Shown here: piece by piece, positions 7,440-15,411 of the stretch
How the letters are laid out: each line of letters starts with the position of its first letter
Position numbering within the stretch: the first letter of the stretch is position 1
From: CAKSQF01 sp964582375
GTDB taxonomy: Bacteria; Bacillota; Clostridia; Oscillospirales; CAG-272
DNA length: 34,490 nt
NCBI GenBank assembly: GCA_964582375.1
Contig: CAZORL010000015.1
Span: 1 to 34,490 of the forward strand
Direction: 5' to 3'
Notes under the pieces: model-generated
Seen by the model: the letters and a program-made list of their open reading frames with translations, nothing else
Told to the model about the DNA's origin: nothing
Database searches by the model: none
Program-made: the position numbers and the translations under genes

Positions 7440-8942
7440 ATGGCAGATAATCAAAGTGTATCCGAGCTTGCCGCTGGCTCCGAGCTTGCCGTTAGACGAG
7501 AAAAGCTTGCTAATATGAAAAGTGCGGGACTCGATCCCTTTACGATCACAAAATACGATGTTAACGCATACAGTGCTGACGCAAAGCGTGACTTTGTCGA
7601 TCCTGCAGAGGGTGAGGCACCGATCACCGTTTCTATGGCAGGAAGAATGATGAGCCGTCGCATAATGGGCAAGGCATCATTTGCCCATGTCGCAGACAAG
7701 CAGGGCGAGATGCAGATCTACGTTACTCGCGATTCTCTCGGCGAAGAGCTTTATAATACCGGGTTCAAAAAGTGGGATATAGGCGATATAGTCGGTTTTC
7801 AAGGTTATCTTTTCAGAACCAAGACAGGTGAAGTCTCCGTTCACGTAACCTCGATGACTCTCCTTGCCAAGGCACTCCTTCCGCTTCCCGAAAAGTACCA
7901 TGGACTTACCAATGTCGATCAGAGATACCGCCAGCGTTATGTTGACCTTATCGTAAATCCCGAGGTCAAGGATACATTTGTTAAGCGCAGTAAGATCCTT
8001 CGCGAGCTTCGCGCATTCCTTGATAACAGAGGATTTCTCGAGGTCGATACTCCCATACTTACCCCGTTCGAGATAGGCGCGTCGGCACGCCCCTTCTATA
8101 CCCACCATAATACGCTCGATATGGATATGGTTCTGAGGATCGAGACCGAGCTGTATCTTAAGAGACTTATTGTCGGCGGCATGGACAGAGTGTACGAGGT
8201 TGGCAGAATATTCCGCAATGAGGGTATGGATACGACCCATAATCCCGAGTTTACGACTATCGAGCTTTATCAGGCGTATACCGATTTCCATGGTATGATG
8301 GATCTTGTCGAGGATATGATGAAGACTGTTGCAATGAATGTTTGCGGAAGTCTTACGATCACCTATCAGGGCAAAGAGATCGATCTTTCCCATTGGGAGA
8401 GAATGACGATGATCGAGGCTGTCAAGAAGTATTCGGGCGTCGATTTCGCCGAGATCGCCTCGGATGAAGAAGCGATCGCCATTGCAAAAGAAAAACATGT
8501 CGAGCTTCCCGAGATCCCGACCAAGGGTGCGATCCTTGCTGAATTTTTCGATGCTTTCGTTGAGGAAAATCTAATTCAGCCGACCTTTATCTATGATTAT
8601 CCGGTAGAGAACAGTCCGCTCGCAAAGCGTAAGCCGGGCGATCCTGCATTTACCGAGAGATTTGAGTATTTCATAAACGCTACCGAATTCGGCAACGCTT
8701 TCTCCGAGCTTAACGACCCGATCGATCAGAAGGAACGCTTTGAAAAGCAGGTCGCAGACAGACTCGCACAAAATCCCGAGTCAAAGGCACAGGTCGATTA
8801 TGACTATGTTACAGCACTCGAATACGGTCTTCCCCCCACGGGCGGACTCGGCTTCGGCGTTGACCGTCTTGTAATGCTCCTGACAGATTCCGCATCGATC
8901 CGCGATGTCCTCCTGTTCCCGACAATGAAACCCATAGAGTAA
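7440..8942 (+). CDS. lysS: Lysyl-tRNA synthetase, class II
   Basis: This enzyme charges tRNA-Lys with lysine. The 500-residue protein matches LysS in length and layout. An OB-fold anticodon-binding domain (about 60-165, GRMMSRRIMGKASFAHVAD) is followed by the class II catalytic core. Motif 2 is visible as RIFRNEGMDTTHNPEFTTIE and motif 3 as GGLGFGVDRLVMLLT. GAAAGGA precedes ATG 7440. The 39-base gap after greA leaves no room for a T-box leader, so expression probably follows the upstream operon. A hairpin terminator follows. Confidence 0.97.
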   Translation: MADNQSVSELAAGSELAVRREKLANMKSAGLDPFTITKYDVNAYSADAKRDFVDPAEGEAPITVSMAGRMMSRRIMGKASFAHVADKQGEMQIYVTRDSLGEELYNTGFKKWDIGDIVGFQGYLFRTKTGEVSVHVTSMTLLAKALLPLPEKYHGLTNVDQRYRQRYVDLIVNPEVKDTFVKRSKILRELRAFLDNRGFLEVDTPILTPFEIGASARPFYTHHNTLDMDMVLRIETELYLKRLIVGGMDRVYEVGRIFRNEGMDTTHNPEFTTIELYQAYTDFHGMMDLVEDMMKTVAMNVCGSLTITYQGKEIDLSHWERMTMIEAVKKYSGVDFAEIASDEEAIAIAKEKHVELPEIPTKGAILAEFFDAFVEENLIQPTFIYDYPVENSPLAKRKPGDPAFTERFEYFINATEFGNAFSELNDPIDQKERFEKQVADRLAQNPESKAQVDYDYVTALEYGLPPTGGLGFGVDRLVMLLTDSASIRDVLLFPTMKPIE

Positions 8943-8960
8943 AGAATCAAAATAATACAG

Positions 8961-8996
8961 AAGCAGCCCACAGAGCCGAAGCTCCGTGGGCTGCTT
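8961..8996. terminator. Bidirectional terminator between lysS and the EamA gene
   Basis: A 16-bp stem (8961-8976 with 8981-8996) has one mismatch and a 4-base loop. Read on the minus strand the loop is UUCG closed by C-G, a very stable tetraloop. It sits between convergent genes and probably serves both. The T tracts are poor on the plus strand and moderate on the minus strand. Confidence 0.75.
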
Positions 8997-8999
8997 TGA

Positions 9000-9413
9000 T
9001 TAAAGAACCATAATGAGCGTTCCCACGCCGATAAGCAGACAGCCGATAAGCGATTTCGGTGTAAACTTTTCGTGAAGGAAAACGAACGCAAAAACAAGTG
9101 TTATTACGACGCTCAGCTTGTCGATCGGCACGACTTTGGATGCATCGCCTATCTGAAGTGCTCTGTAATAGCAGAGCCATGATGCGCCTGTCGCAAGTCC
9201 CGAAAGTATCAAAAAGATCCAGCTTTTTCGACTTATTGATCCCAACCCGCCTTGTGAATTTGTGATGAAAACCATCGCCCATGCCATTACGAGAACGACC
9301 ATCGTCCGAAGTGCCGTCGCCAAATTCGAATTAACTCCATCGATACCCACTTTGGCAAGGATCGAGGTGAGTGCGGCGAAAACTGCCGAAAGCAATGCAA
9401 ATACCAACCACAT
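9000..9413 (-). CDS. Half-size EamA/DMT-family membrane protein
   Basis: The 137-residue protein is almost wholly hydrophobic with about five membrane segments. It opens MWLVFALLSAVFAALTSILAK and closes with SVVITLVFAFVFLHEKFTPKSLIGCLLIGVGTLIMV, the repeat pattern of the EamA domain. Full transporters of the drug/metabolite superfamily carry two such domains; this one has a single copy, so it probably works as a dimer. The start ATG 9411-9413 is preferred because GGGAGG lies 7 bases upstream, whereas an in-frame ATG at 9426-9428 overlaps that site. It has its own promoter (9446-9474). The substrate is unknown. Confidence 0.85.
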   Translation of the reverse strand: MWLVFALLSAVFAALTSILAKVGIDGVNSNLATALRTMVVLVMAWAMVFITNSQGGLGSISRKSWIFLILSGLATGASWLCYYRALQIGDASKVVPIDKLSVVITLVFAFVFLHEKFTPKSLIGCLLIGVGTLIMVL

Positions 9414-9445
9414 ATCAAAACCTCCCATATCGCACTACTTAATGT

Positions 9446-9474
9446 ATTATAGCACTTTGAGTGTCTCTTTTCAA
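9446..9474 (-). promoter_or_regulatory. Promoter for the EamA-family gene
   Basis: On the minus strand TTGAAA (9469-9474) and TATAAT (9446-9451) are 17 bases apart. It lies in the 145-base gap after the recombinase gene and about 30 bases before the EamA start. Confidence 0.8.
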
Positions 9475-9558
9475 GTAAAATCCGCTCTTTCTGTGATTTG
9501 ACACTTTTTTGTCTGAAAAACTATCGCTTTTGTTGCATTGTGCCTCACAAATTTTAGT

Positions 9559-10560
9559 TCACTCGGCATTCCCGTCATCTTTTCCCTTGCGGCGAAGAGA
9601 TGACAGCGGATTGTGCGACATTGCATTCTCCATACCCTCGTTTGAAACGTGTGTGTAGATCTGCGTCGTGTTCAATTGTTCGTGCCCCAAGATCTCTTTG
9701 AGAACGCGGACATCAACCTCGCCCGACTGATACATCAGCGTTGCGGCAGTGTGACGGAGCTTGTGAACTGATAAATGTCTGTAGGCAAGACCTGCGGCGT
9801 CAAGATATTTGTATACGAGTGCCTGTACCGTTTTGTTGCTGATGCGCCTTCCTCTGTTGCTGATAAAGAGCGCACTTTTGTCGATGATCTCGATCTCACG
9901 CCTGTGCAGAAGCCAAGCGGACATGGCGGCGCGACAGGCATCGTTAAGATAGATTATCCGCTCTTTGCTCCCCTTGCCGGTGACTCGCATGGATCTCAGC
10001 TCGGGTTCAATGTCCGAAAGACTAATACCGCACAGCTCGGACAGACGCATACCGCAGTTTAGGAAGAGCGTTATAATGCAGTAATCGCGTATCCTGTTTT
10101 TCGGGTTCGGATAATTTTCGATCGCCTCGAGAAGTTTAACGCATTCCTCCTCGGTCAGATATTTGGGAAGCCCCGGCTTAACCGACGGCGATTCAATGTC
10201 TTTTACAGGATCTTCCTTGAAATAATGCCGCTTTATCGTCAGATATTTGTAAAAGCCGCGCAAAGATGAGAGCTTTCGTGCTCGCGATCTTGCTTTGTTG
10301 CCGCGTTCGCTCGATACAAATGTAAAAAATGAGTATACCTCGTCTGTTGTGATCGATCTGCAAAAATCGATGTCAACATGACTGATGTCGGTTGATGAAA
10401 ACTCATCGCCCGATAAGGGAAGACTATCTCTTGAGGCAACGATGTATTTGAAAAAGAGCACCAGATCGAGCGTGTACTGCTCGACCGTCAACTCACTGCG
10501 ATTTTGCACGGTTCGTTTGTATCCGGCAAATTCTTCAATTATCTTTGGATATTCGCTCAT
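9559..10560 (-). CDS. xerC: Xer-type tyrosine recombinase
   Basis: The 333-residue protein has an N-terminal SAM-like core-binding domain (about 8-110) and a C-terminal catalytic domain (about 130-315). All catalytic residues can be read: Arg172 (CGMRLSEL), Lys196 (GKGSKER), His266 and Arg269 (HKLRH), His293 (LGHEQ) and the nucleophile Tyr302 (IYTHV). Members of this group resolve chromosome dimers at dif. The flanking genes are ordinary chromosomal genes, which argues for a housekeeping Xer rather than a phage integrase. It is slightly longer than the usual 300 residues. ATG 10558-10560 is chosen because GAAGGA lies about 8 bases upstream; an in-frame ATG at 10579-10581 precedes that site. 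Whether it is the XerC or XerD orthologue cannot be told, and no dif site was recognised. Confidence 0.88.
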   Translation of the reverse strand: MSEYPKIIEEFAGYKRTVQNRSELTVEQYTLDLVLFFKYIVASRDSLPLSGDEFSSTDISHVDIDFCRSITTDEVYSFFTFVSSERGNKARSRARKLSSLRGFYKYLTIKRHYFKEDPVKDIESPSVKPGLPKYLTEEECVKLLEAIENYPNPKNRIRDYCIITLFLNCGMRLSELCGISLSDIEPELRSMRVTGKGSKERIIYLNDACRAAMSAWLLHRREIEIIDKSALFISNRGRRISNKTVQALVYKYLDAAGLAYRHLSVHKLRHTAATLMYQSGEVDVRVLKEILGHEQLNTTQIYTHVSNEGMENAMSHNPLSSLRRKGKDDGNAE

Positions 10561-10628
10561 GTAATTATTCCTTCGTTTCATGCAATTCTTTCGTAATTGT
10601 TCGTCTTTATTAAAGTGGACGTTTGTCT

Positions 10629-10657
10629 TTGTTCACATTTCTGAGTTAAAATATAAT
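10629..10657 (+). promoter_or_regulatory. Promoter for the 205-residue membrane protein gene
   Basis: TATAAT at 10652-10657 has a weaker -35 box TTGTTC at 10629-10634, with a 17-base spacer. Transcription would start near 10664, immediately before the palindrome at 10669-10685. It lies in the divergent gap next to the recombinase gene. Confidence 0.65.
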
Positions 10658-10668
10658 AAAATATGTTC

Positions 10669-10685
10669 GATCACACACTGTGATC
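10669..10685. promoter_or_regulatory. Palindromic candidate operator in the leader
   Basis: GATCACA and TGTGATC form a perfect 7-bp inverted repeat around CAC. It begins about 5 bases after the predicted transcription start, a position where a bound repressor would block the promoter. The half-site order is the reverse of a CRP site, so a CRP-type activator is not implied. It could also fold as a small RNA hairpin. Confidence 0.5.
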
Positions 10686-10699
10686 TGTCGGAGAATAAA

Positions 10700-11317
10700 A
10701 TGAACAAGATTAAAAACTTTTTTTCTGATAACGGATATATGATCGTTCGCATGATCGTGTATCAGATCGCCATGACCATCTTTGGCTTTTCCATGTCTAT
10801 GGCATGTGCAAGAGTGGATTCTCTCCTCCTCTTGTCAAGCGTTGTCGCCACCGGACTTTATCTTTTTCTCCTTTTCTTTGCCACCTTTGAGGTCGGTCAG
10901 AAGGATGGGATAAGAATAGAGTGCGGAAGACTCGAGCGTCGTCCGCTTGTTGGTCTGTGGTGCTCGCTTTGCGCCAATGCCCTCAATTTCCTGCTTGGCA
11001 TACTTGCCGTGATCGGGAAATTTATGATCTCAAATCTCGGATTTTTTGAGCGTGTTTCCGATCTTACCCTGACAGAGTCCGAGGCACTCTCTCCCGTCTG
11101 GGCAGCAAATCTTTATTCGGTCTGCGACACTGTTTCAAGACTTCTTCAGTGCATGTATGTCGGTATCGCGAAGCTTGCCATGCCCGACAATGTGCTCGTG
11201 ACCCTACTTATGCCGATCCCCGCTATCATTGTTTGTGCGGCGGCATATCCGCTCGGGATCAAATTCTGTTCGGGATCTGGTGCAAAAAAGAAGACTAAGT
11301 CGGACAGATATCGCTGA
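10700..11317 (+). CDS. Unrecognised membrane protein
   Basis: I do not recognise this 205-residue protein. It has about five hydrophobic segments: residues 15-38, 40-65, 85-115 and a pair near 150-195. A polar loop in the middle (VSDLTLTESEALSPVWAAN) separates them, and the tail is lysine-rich (GAKKKTKSDRYR). The ATG at 10700 has GGAG 7 bases upstream. The gene has its own promoter with a palindrome in the leader, and cwlD begins 68 bases downstream. A role linked to the envelope or spore would fit that neighbour, but nothing in the sequence shows it. Confidence 0.7.
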   Translation: MNKIKNFFSDNGYMIVRMIVYQIAMTIFGFSMSMACARVDSLLLLSSVVATGLYLFLLFFATFEVGQKDGIRIECGRLERRPLVGLWCSLCANALNFLLGILAVIGKFMISNLGFFERVSDLTLTESEALSPVWAANLYSVCDTVSRLLQCMYVGIAKLAMPDNVLVTLLMPIPAIIVCAAAYPLGIKFCSGSGAKKKTKSDRYR

Positions 11318-11385
11318 CAGATTCATAACACCTCGTTCTTTCGCATATTCATTCAAATAGACGAAACCTGTTTGGATGGTATGCT

Positions 11386-12120
11386 ATGATAAAAGTCAGT
11401 GTAAAAGCAGTCGTTTCAACTCTTGTTGCCGCAGTAATTACGATACTTATCGCCGCACTCATCATTTCGTGCATCGATCCGATCGTTAACTCTATTTTAG
11501 CAGATGTTAAGCCGACTGTCAAGGGCAAAATTGTAAAAAAGACAATAATTATCGATCCCGGCCACGGCGGAGCAGATCCCGGAGCAGTCGGGACTAACGG
11601 AAGTCTCGAAAAAGAGCTTAATCTTGAACTGTCGCTTATCCTGCGCGATCTTCTTGAAATGTCGGGCTTTGATGTCATTATGACCAGAGACGAGGACCGT
11701 ATGCTCACGACAGATGAAGGTACATCAAAGAAATCGCAGGATCTCTCAGCCAGACTGTCTGTTGCAAGAGATCATCCCGATGCCATCTTTGTCAGTATAC
11801 ATATGAACAAGTTTCCCGATCCTTCGGTTCACGGCACACAGGTCTATTATTCGAAAAATCATCCGGATGGTGAGCGTCTTGCCGAGGAAATACGAAAATA
11901 TGTCGCGGCATCGGTCCAGCCGTCAAATAAACGTCAGATAAAAGAGGCAACATCGGCGATATTCATACTCAACAGGATAGAGAACCCGTCGGTGCTCGTC
12001 GAATGCGGATTTGTCTCAAACTCGATGGAAGAGGCTCTTCTTCGCGACAGAGAGTACAGAACGGCTCTCGCGACCGCCATTTGCGGTGCGATAGTCGGTT
12101 TTTCTGATACGCCCCGGTAA
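11386..12120 (+). CDS. cwlD: N-acetylmuramoyl-L-alanine amidase, CwlD-like
   Basis: This zinc amidase of the Amidase_3 family cuts the bond between muramic acid and the peptide stem. The 244-residue protein has one N-terminal membrane anchor (about 8-30) and then the catalytic domain. The zinc and catalytic residues are visible: His60 (DPGHGG), Glu75 (LEKELN), His139 (VSIHMN) and Glu206 (VECGF). The length, the single anchor and the lack of cell-wall repeats match CwlD. In endospore formers CwlD removes peptide stems so that muramic-delta-lactam can form in the spore cortex. A vegetative Amidase_3 enzyme is the alternative. radA begins 15 bases later, so the two are probably co-transcribed. 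Confidence 0.85.
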   Translation: MIKVSVKAVVSTLVAAVITILIAALIISCIDPIVNSILADVKPTVKGKIVKKTIIIDPGHGGADPGAVGTNGSLEKELNLELSLILRDLLEMSGFDVIMTRDEDRMLTTDEGTSKKSQDLSARLSVARDHPDAIFVSIHMNKFPDPSVHGTQVYYSKNHPDGERLAEEIRKYVAASVQPSNKRQIKEATSAIFILNRIENPSVLVECGFVSNSMEEALLRDREYRTALATAICGAIVGFSDTPR

Positions 12121-12135
12121 AAGAAAGGACATTGT

Positions 12136-13530
12136 ATGAAAACATCAAAAAGCTATTACGAATGCACCGAGTGCGGATGCAGATCGCCCAAATGGATGGG
12201 CAAGTGTCCGACCTGCGGCAGATTTTCGACAATGGATGAGATCATCCCCGAACCCGAGCCGAGTGCCGCACAATCGAAAAATCGAGTACGCGGCGTTGTC
12301 CCGATGGGCAATAGGGCACAGAAATATAAAAACCTCGAACTTCCCGAGTATATCCGAACCGAGACGGGCATGGAAGAGCTTGACCGCGTTCTCGGCGGCG
12401 GAATAGTTGAGGGCTCGGTCGTTCTCCTTGCAGGTGAGCCTGGAATAGGCAAATCAACTCTCCTTCTTCAAATCTGTGAGGCACTCTCGACCGACCGCCG
12501 CGTTTTGTATGTTTCGGGCGAGGAATCGAGCAGTCAGCTCAGTTACAGAGCAAAACGCCTCGGAATAAACGGCGAAAATCTTTATCTGCTCACCGAAACC
12601 GAGGTCGAGGCTGTTATAGCAGAGATGGACGAGGTCGAGCCGTCATTTGTCGTTATCGACTCGATACAAACGCTCTACTGCGACAGCATAGCATCCAGCG
12701 CGGGATCGGTAACGCAGATCAAAGAAAGTGCAATGCGATTTATATCGATTGCCAAAAACAAGGGAATATCGATACTTATCGTCGGTCATGTCAATAAAGA
12801 GGGAAGTATCGCAGGTCCTAAAGTGCTTGAGCATATGGTGGATGCCGTGCTTTCGTTTGAGGGAGATCGACAGCATATATTCAGGGTAATAAGAGCAACC
12901 AAAAACAGATACGGCTCAACCAACGAGATCGGTGTCTTCGAGATGACCGAGGAGGGGCTTGTTGAGGTCAAAAATCCGTCCGAAATGCTGCTTTCGGGAC
13001 GTCCGCAAAACAGCTCGGGAAACTGCGCGGTCTGCACCGTCGAGGGTACTCGCCCGATGATAACCGAGATGCAGGCACTTGTTGCACCGACATCTTTCCC
13101 TGTACCTCGCCGAACTGCCGACGGTGTTGATTATAATCGTGTTTGCCTTATTCTTGCCGTTCTTGAAAAGAGGCTCGGACTTCGATTCAATACAACCGAT
13201 GTTTATCTGAATGTTATCGGCGGCTTCAGACTGGACGAAAATGCTGCCGATCTTGCGATAGCACTCGCGCTTATCTCGTCATACAGAGATGTCATTCTCC
13301 CTGATGATCTTGTCGCCTTTGGTGAGATAGGTCTTGCGGGTGAGTGTAGGAGCGTTTCGTCCGGAGATCTCCGTGTCAGCGAGGCGATAAAGCTCGGATT
13401 TCGCACCATAATGCTCCCAAAACGCAATTATGAGAAAATAAGGACAAAGAGCACTCCCGACGGCGTTACGCTGATCCCCGTCTCGTCACTTTTTGACGCA
13501 GTGTCGAAATTGCCGAAGGAAAACCGATAA
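12136..13530 (+). CDS. radA: DNA repair protein RadA (Sms)
   Basis: RadA is a RecA-like helicase that promotes branch migration during recombinational repair. The 464-residue protein has all the usual parts. They are a C4 zinc finger (Cys10, Cys13, Cys24, Cys27), Walker A GEPGIGKST (100-108), the family motif KNRYG (usually KNRFG; the aromatic swap is conservative) and a C-terminal Lon-like domain (about 290-455) with VYLNVIGGFRLDENAADLAI. AAAGGA precedes ATG 12136. The gene follows cwlD after 15 bases; tsaE downstream has its own promoter. Confidence 0.97.
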   Translation: MKTSKSYYECTECGCRSPKWMGKCPTCGRFSTMDEIIPEPEPSAAQSKNRVRGVVPMGNRAQKYKNLELPEYIRTETGMEELDRVLGGGIVEGSVVLLAGEPGIGKSTLLLQICEALSTDRRVLYVSGEESSSQLSYRAKRLGINGENLYLLTETEVEAVIAEMDEVEPSFVVIDSIQTLYCDSIASSAGSVTQIKESAMRFISIAKNKGISILIVGHVNKEGSIAGPKVLEHMVDAVLSFEGDRQHIFRVIRATKNRYGSTNEIGVFEMTEEGLVEVKNPSEMLLSGRPQNSSGNCAVCTVEGTRPMITEMQALVAPTSFPVPRRTADGVDYNRVCLILAVLEKRLGLRFNTTDVYLNVIGGFRLDENAADLAIALALISSYRDVILPDDLVAFGEIGLAGECRSVSSGDLRVSEAIKLGFRTIMLPKRNYEKIRTKSTPDGVTLIPVSSLFDAVSKLPKENR

Positions 13531-13566
13531 AAATCGATAATATCGAAACTTTTTTGTCGATCTCTC

Positions 13567-13595
13567 TTGCTTTTATCACCAAGATGTGGTATAAT
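13567..13595 (+). promoter_or_regulatory. Promoter for tsaE-tsaB
   Basis: TTGCTT (13567-13572) and TATAAT (13590-13595) are 17 bases apart, with TGTGG just before the -10 box. The predicted transcript would start near 13602, about 50 bases before the tsaE ATG. Confidence 0.8.
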
Positions 13596-13652
13596 ATATG
13601 TCCGAGCAGGTTGAGACCGAGATTTCGGAAGTGGGAGGATGTGCAGATCGTC

Positions 13653-14120
13653 ATGAAAAAGACATTGCTTTTTGATATTGTCTCGGGATCTGTCGATGAG
13701 ACCGAGAGCGCAGGCGAGCGTCTTGCACATCTCGTCTCAGAGCTGAAATGTCCGAAATTCGTCGCGATGTACGGCGATCTCGGTGTCGGCAAAACCGCCT
13801 TCTCTCGCGGTTTCGTGAGGGTCTTTATCCCCGATGCACCTGTCTGCTCACCGACGTATTCGATCATAAATGAGTATTCCGAGGGTGATCATGTAATATG
13901 CCATATCGACGCATACAGGATCGACAGCGACGACGATCTCTACTCGTGCGGCTTTTATGATTACGATGACGCCACCATTGTACTGCTTGAATGGAGCGAA
14001 AATGTGCCATATGCACATCCTAATGCCTTTACCAAGCTCACGATATCGCGCGTGGACGAGCATTCCAGACGGATAGTTGCACAGATCATTGAAAAAGAGG
14101 ACGGTGACTTCCCATGCTGA
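13653..14120 (+). CDS. tsaE: tRNA t6A biosynthesis ATPase TsaE
   Basis: TsaE is the ATPase that works with TsaB and TsaD to attach threonylcarbamoyl to A37 of tRNAs reading ANN codons. The 155-residue product has Walker A GDLGVGKT (41-48), the switch-like segment SPTYSIINEY and the family string HIDAYRID, with LLEWSENV near the end. ATG 13653 gives a normal-length protein; the in-frame TTG at 13554 lies upstream of the promoter -10 box and is rejected. GGGAGG at 13633-13638 is rather far (14 bases) from this ATG, so translation may start weakly. The stop overlaps the tsaB start, showing coupling. Confidence 0.94.
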   Translation: MKKTLLFDIVSGSVDETESAGERLAHLVSELKCPKFVAMYGDLGVGKTAFSRGFVRVFIPDAPVCSPTYSIINEYSEGDHVICHIDAYRIDSDDDLYSCGFYDYDDATIVLLEWSENVPYAHPNAFTKLTISRVDEHSRRIVAQIIEKEDGDFPC

Positions 14121-14827
14121 TACTTGCAATGGATAGCTCGACGGGTCGGGCATCCGTTTCGATCTGCAAGGATGATAAAATGATTGCCGAGATGACGCTT
14201 GATAACGGCAACAAGCACAGCGAAACATTGCTTCCGATGACGGGGGCTCTTCTTGAACAATTAAAGCTTACGGTCGGTGATATCGATCTGTTTGCATCCA
14301 CTGTAGGGCCGGGATCGTTTACCGGTGTCAGGATCGGTGTCTGCCTTTTGAAGGGTCTTGCTTTCGGCAAAAGTAAACCCTGCGTCGGACTTTCGTCGCT
14401 TGAAACACTCGCTTACAATATGTCGGGATCGGCAAATACTCGCGTTTGCTCGCTGATCTCGGCAGGGCACGGCAATTTCTATACCGCACTCTTTGATGTT
14501 GATGGTCATAATGTCACAAGGGTCTGCGATGATGAAATTCTCGACACAAAGAGTATCGCTGACAGACTGGCTTTGCAAAAAGCAGATATCACTTTGGTCG
14601 GCGACGGTGCACGGATCTTTTATGAGACAGCAGACACCGAGCACTTACATCTTGCTCCGACAGAGCTTTTACAACAGCATGGGCAGTCGGTCGCACTTGC
14701 CGCCTTGACGCATTTCGAACGCGGCGAGTATACAAGCGATCTTGCACTTGCTCCCGTTTATTTGCGAGCCTCTCAAGCCGAGCGAGAACGCGAGATGCGT
14801 CTTGCTGAGCAAAATGAAAACAAATAA
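14114..14827 (+). CDS. tsaB: tRNA t6A biosynthesis protein TsaB
   Basis: TsaB is the inactive ASKHA-fold partner that dimerises with TsaD in the t6A37 complex. The 237-residue protein opens with LILAMDSSTGRASVSI (the phosphate-binding loop fold) and carries the hallmark TVGPGSFTGVRIGVCLLKGLAFG (about 57-79). Its ATG overlaps the tsaE stop by 7 bases, so the two are translationally coupled. In many Firmicutes rimI and tsaD follow; here rpiB follows instead, so tsaD and tsaC must lie elsewhere. Confidence 0.95.
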   Translation: MLILAMDSSTGRASVSICKDDKMIAEMTLDNGNKHSETLLPMTGALLEQLKLTVGDIDLFASTVGPGSFTGVRIGVCLLKGLAFGKSKPCVGLSSLETLAYNMSGSANTRVCSLISAGHGNFYTALFDVDGHNVTRVCDDEILDTKSIADRLALQKADITLVGDGARIFYETADTEHLHLAPTELLQQHGQSVALAALTHFERGEYTSDLALAPVYLRASQAEREREMRLAEQNENK

Positions 14828-14877
14828 CATACGAAACTTAAAAAAACAGACATACATAAATAAGGATGGTATTTTTT

Positions 14878-15324
14878 ATGAAAAAAACAGTTGTAATCGG
14901 ATGCGATCACGGTGGTTATGAACTTAAGCTCCCGATACTTGCGTATCTTAGCGAAGAGGGCTATCGAGTAGTAGATGTAGGATGTGACAGCACCGATTCG
15001 GTTGATTATCCTCTCTATGCGGATAAACTTTGCAAGGTCATTGCCGATAAGGATGCGGATGTCGGAATACTTATCTGCGGAACGGGTATAGGTATGTCGA
15101 TCGCTGCAAACAAGCATGCCGGTATACGCGCGGCTTGCTGTGAGAACACTTTTTCCGCAAGAATGACGCGAGCTCACAATGACGCAAACGTCCTTTGCCT
15201 CGGCGCACGCGTTATCGGCGCGGGACTTGCTGTCGATATGGTCGAGCTTTTCCTGAACACCGATTTCCTCGGCGGACGCCACGAAAAGCGTGTCGCAATG
15301 CTCAACGCACTCGACAACGAGTGA
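14878..15324 (+). CDS. rpiB: Ribose-5-phosphate isomerase B
   Basis: RpiB interconverts ribose 5-phosphate and ribulose 5-phosphate in the pentose phosphate pathway. The 148-residue protein begins MKKTVVIGCDHGGYELK, has the catalytic Cys loop LICGTGIGMSIAANKHAGIRAA and ends with the phosphate-binding region (GRHEKRV). The ATG at 14878 is preferred over in-frame ATG 14866, because AAGGA (14862-14866) overlaps the latter. It follows tsaB after 50 bases with no clear terminator between and may be read from the tsaE promoter. LacA/LacB-type sugar isomerases are the related alternative; the short single-domain form and sequence fit RpiB better. Confidence 0.93.
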   Translation: MKKTVVIGCDHGGYELKLPILAYLSEEGYRVVDVGCDSTDSVDYPLYADKLCKVIADKDADVGILICGTGIGMSIAANKHAGIRAACCENTFSARMTRAHNDANVLCLGARVIGAGLAVDMVELFLNTDFLGGRHEKRVAMLNALDNE

Positions 15325-15356
15325 TAATTAACGCAATTATTTGAAAAGATCATGCT

Positions 15357-15384
15357 CGGACACCTCTTTATCAAGCGGTGTCCG
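15357..15384 (+). terminator. Possible terminator after rpiB
   Basis: CGGACACC (15357-15364) pairs with GGTGTCCG (15377-15384) around a 12-base loop. The following TGTCTTT is only weakly T-rich, so termination may be partial and tcdA could still be read through. Confidence 0.5.
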
Positions 15385-15411
15385 TGTCTTTAGGTATGAG
15401 AGGTGAATATG

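Noticed and set aside
7677..8498. Minus-strand open frame of 273 residues over lysS
   Set aside because: It is a shadow of the well-supported lysS gene with no domain of its own.
9559..10560. Phage or genomic-island integrase
   Set aside because: All neighbours are housekeeping or ordinary membrane genes, with no att-like repeats, phage genes or composition change; Xer is the simpler call.
10669..10685. CRP-type site
   Set aside because: The half-sites are in the opposite order (TCACA before TGTGA) and the spacing differs from TGTGA-N6-TCACA.
13531..13557. TCGATA-A-TATCGA followed by TTTTTT as a terminator after radA
   Set aside because: The real stem is only about 4 bp once a loop is allowed, too weak to be called.
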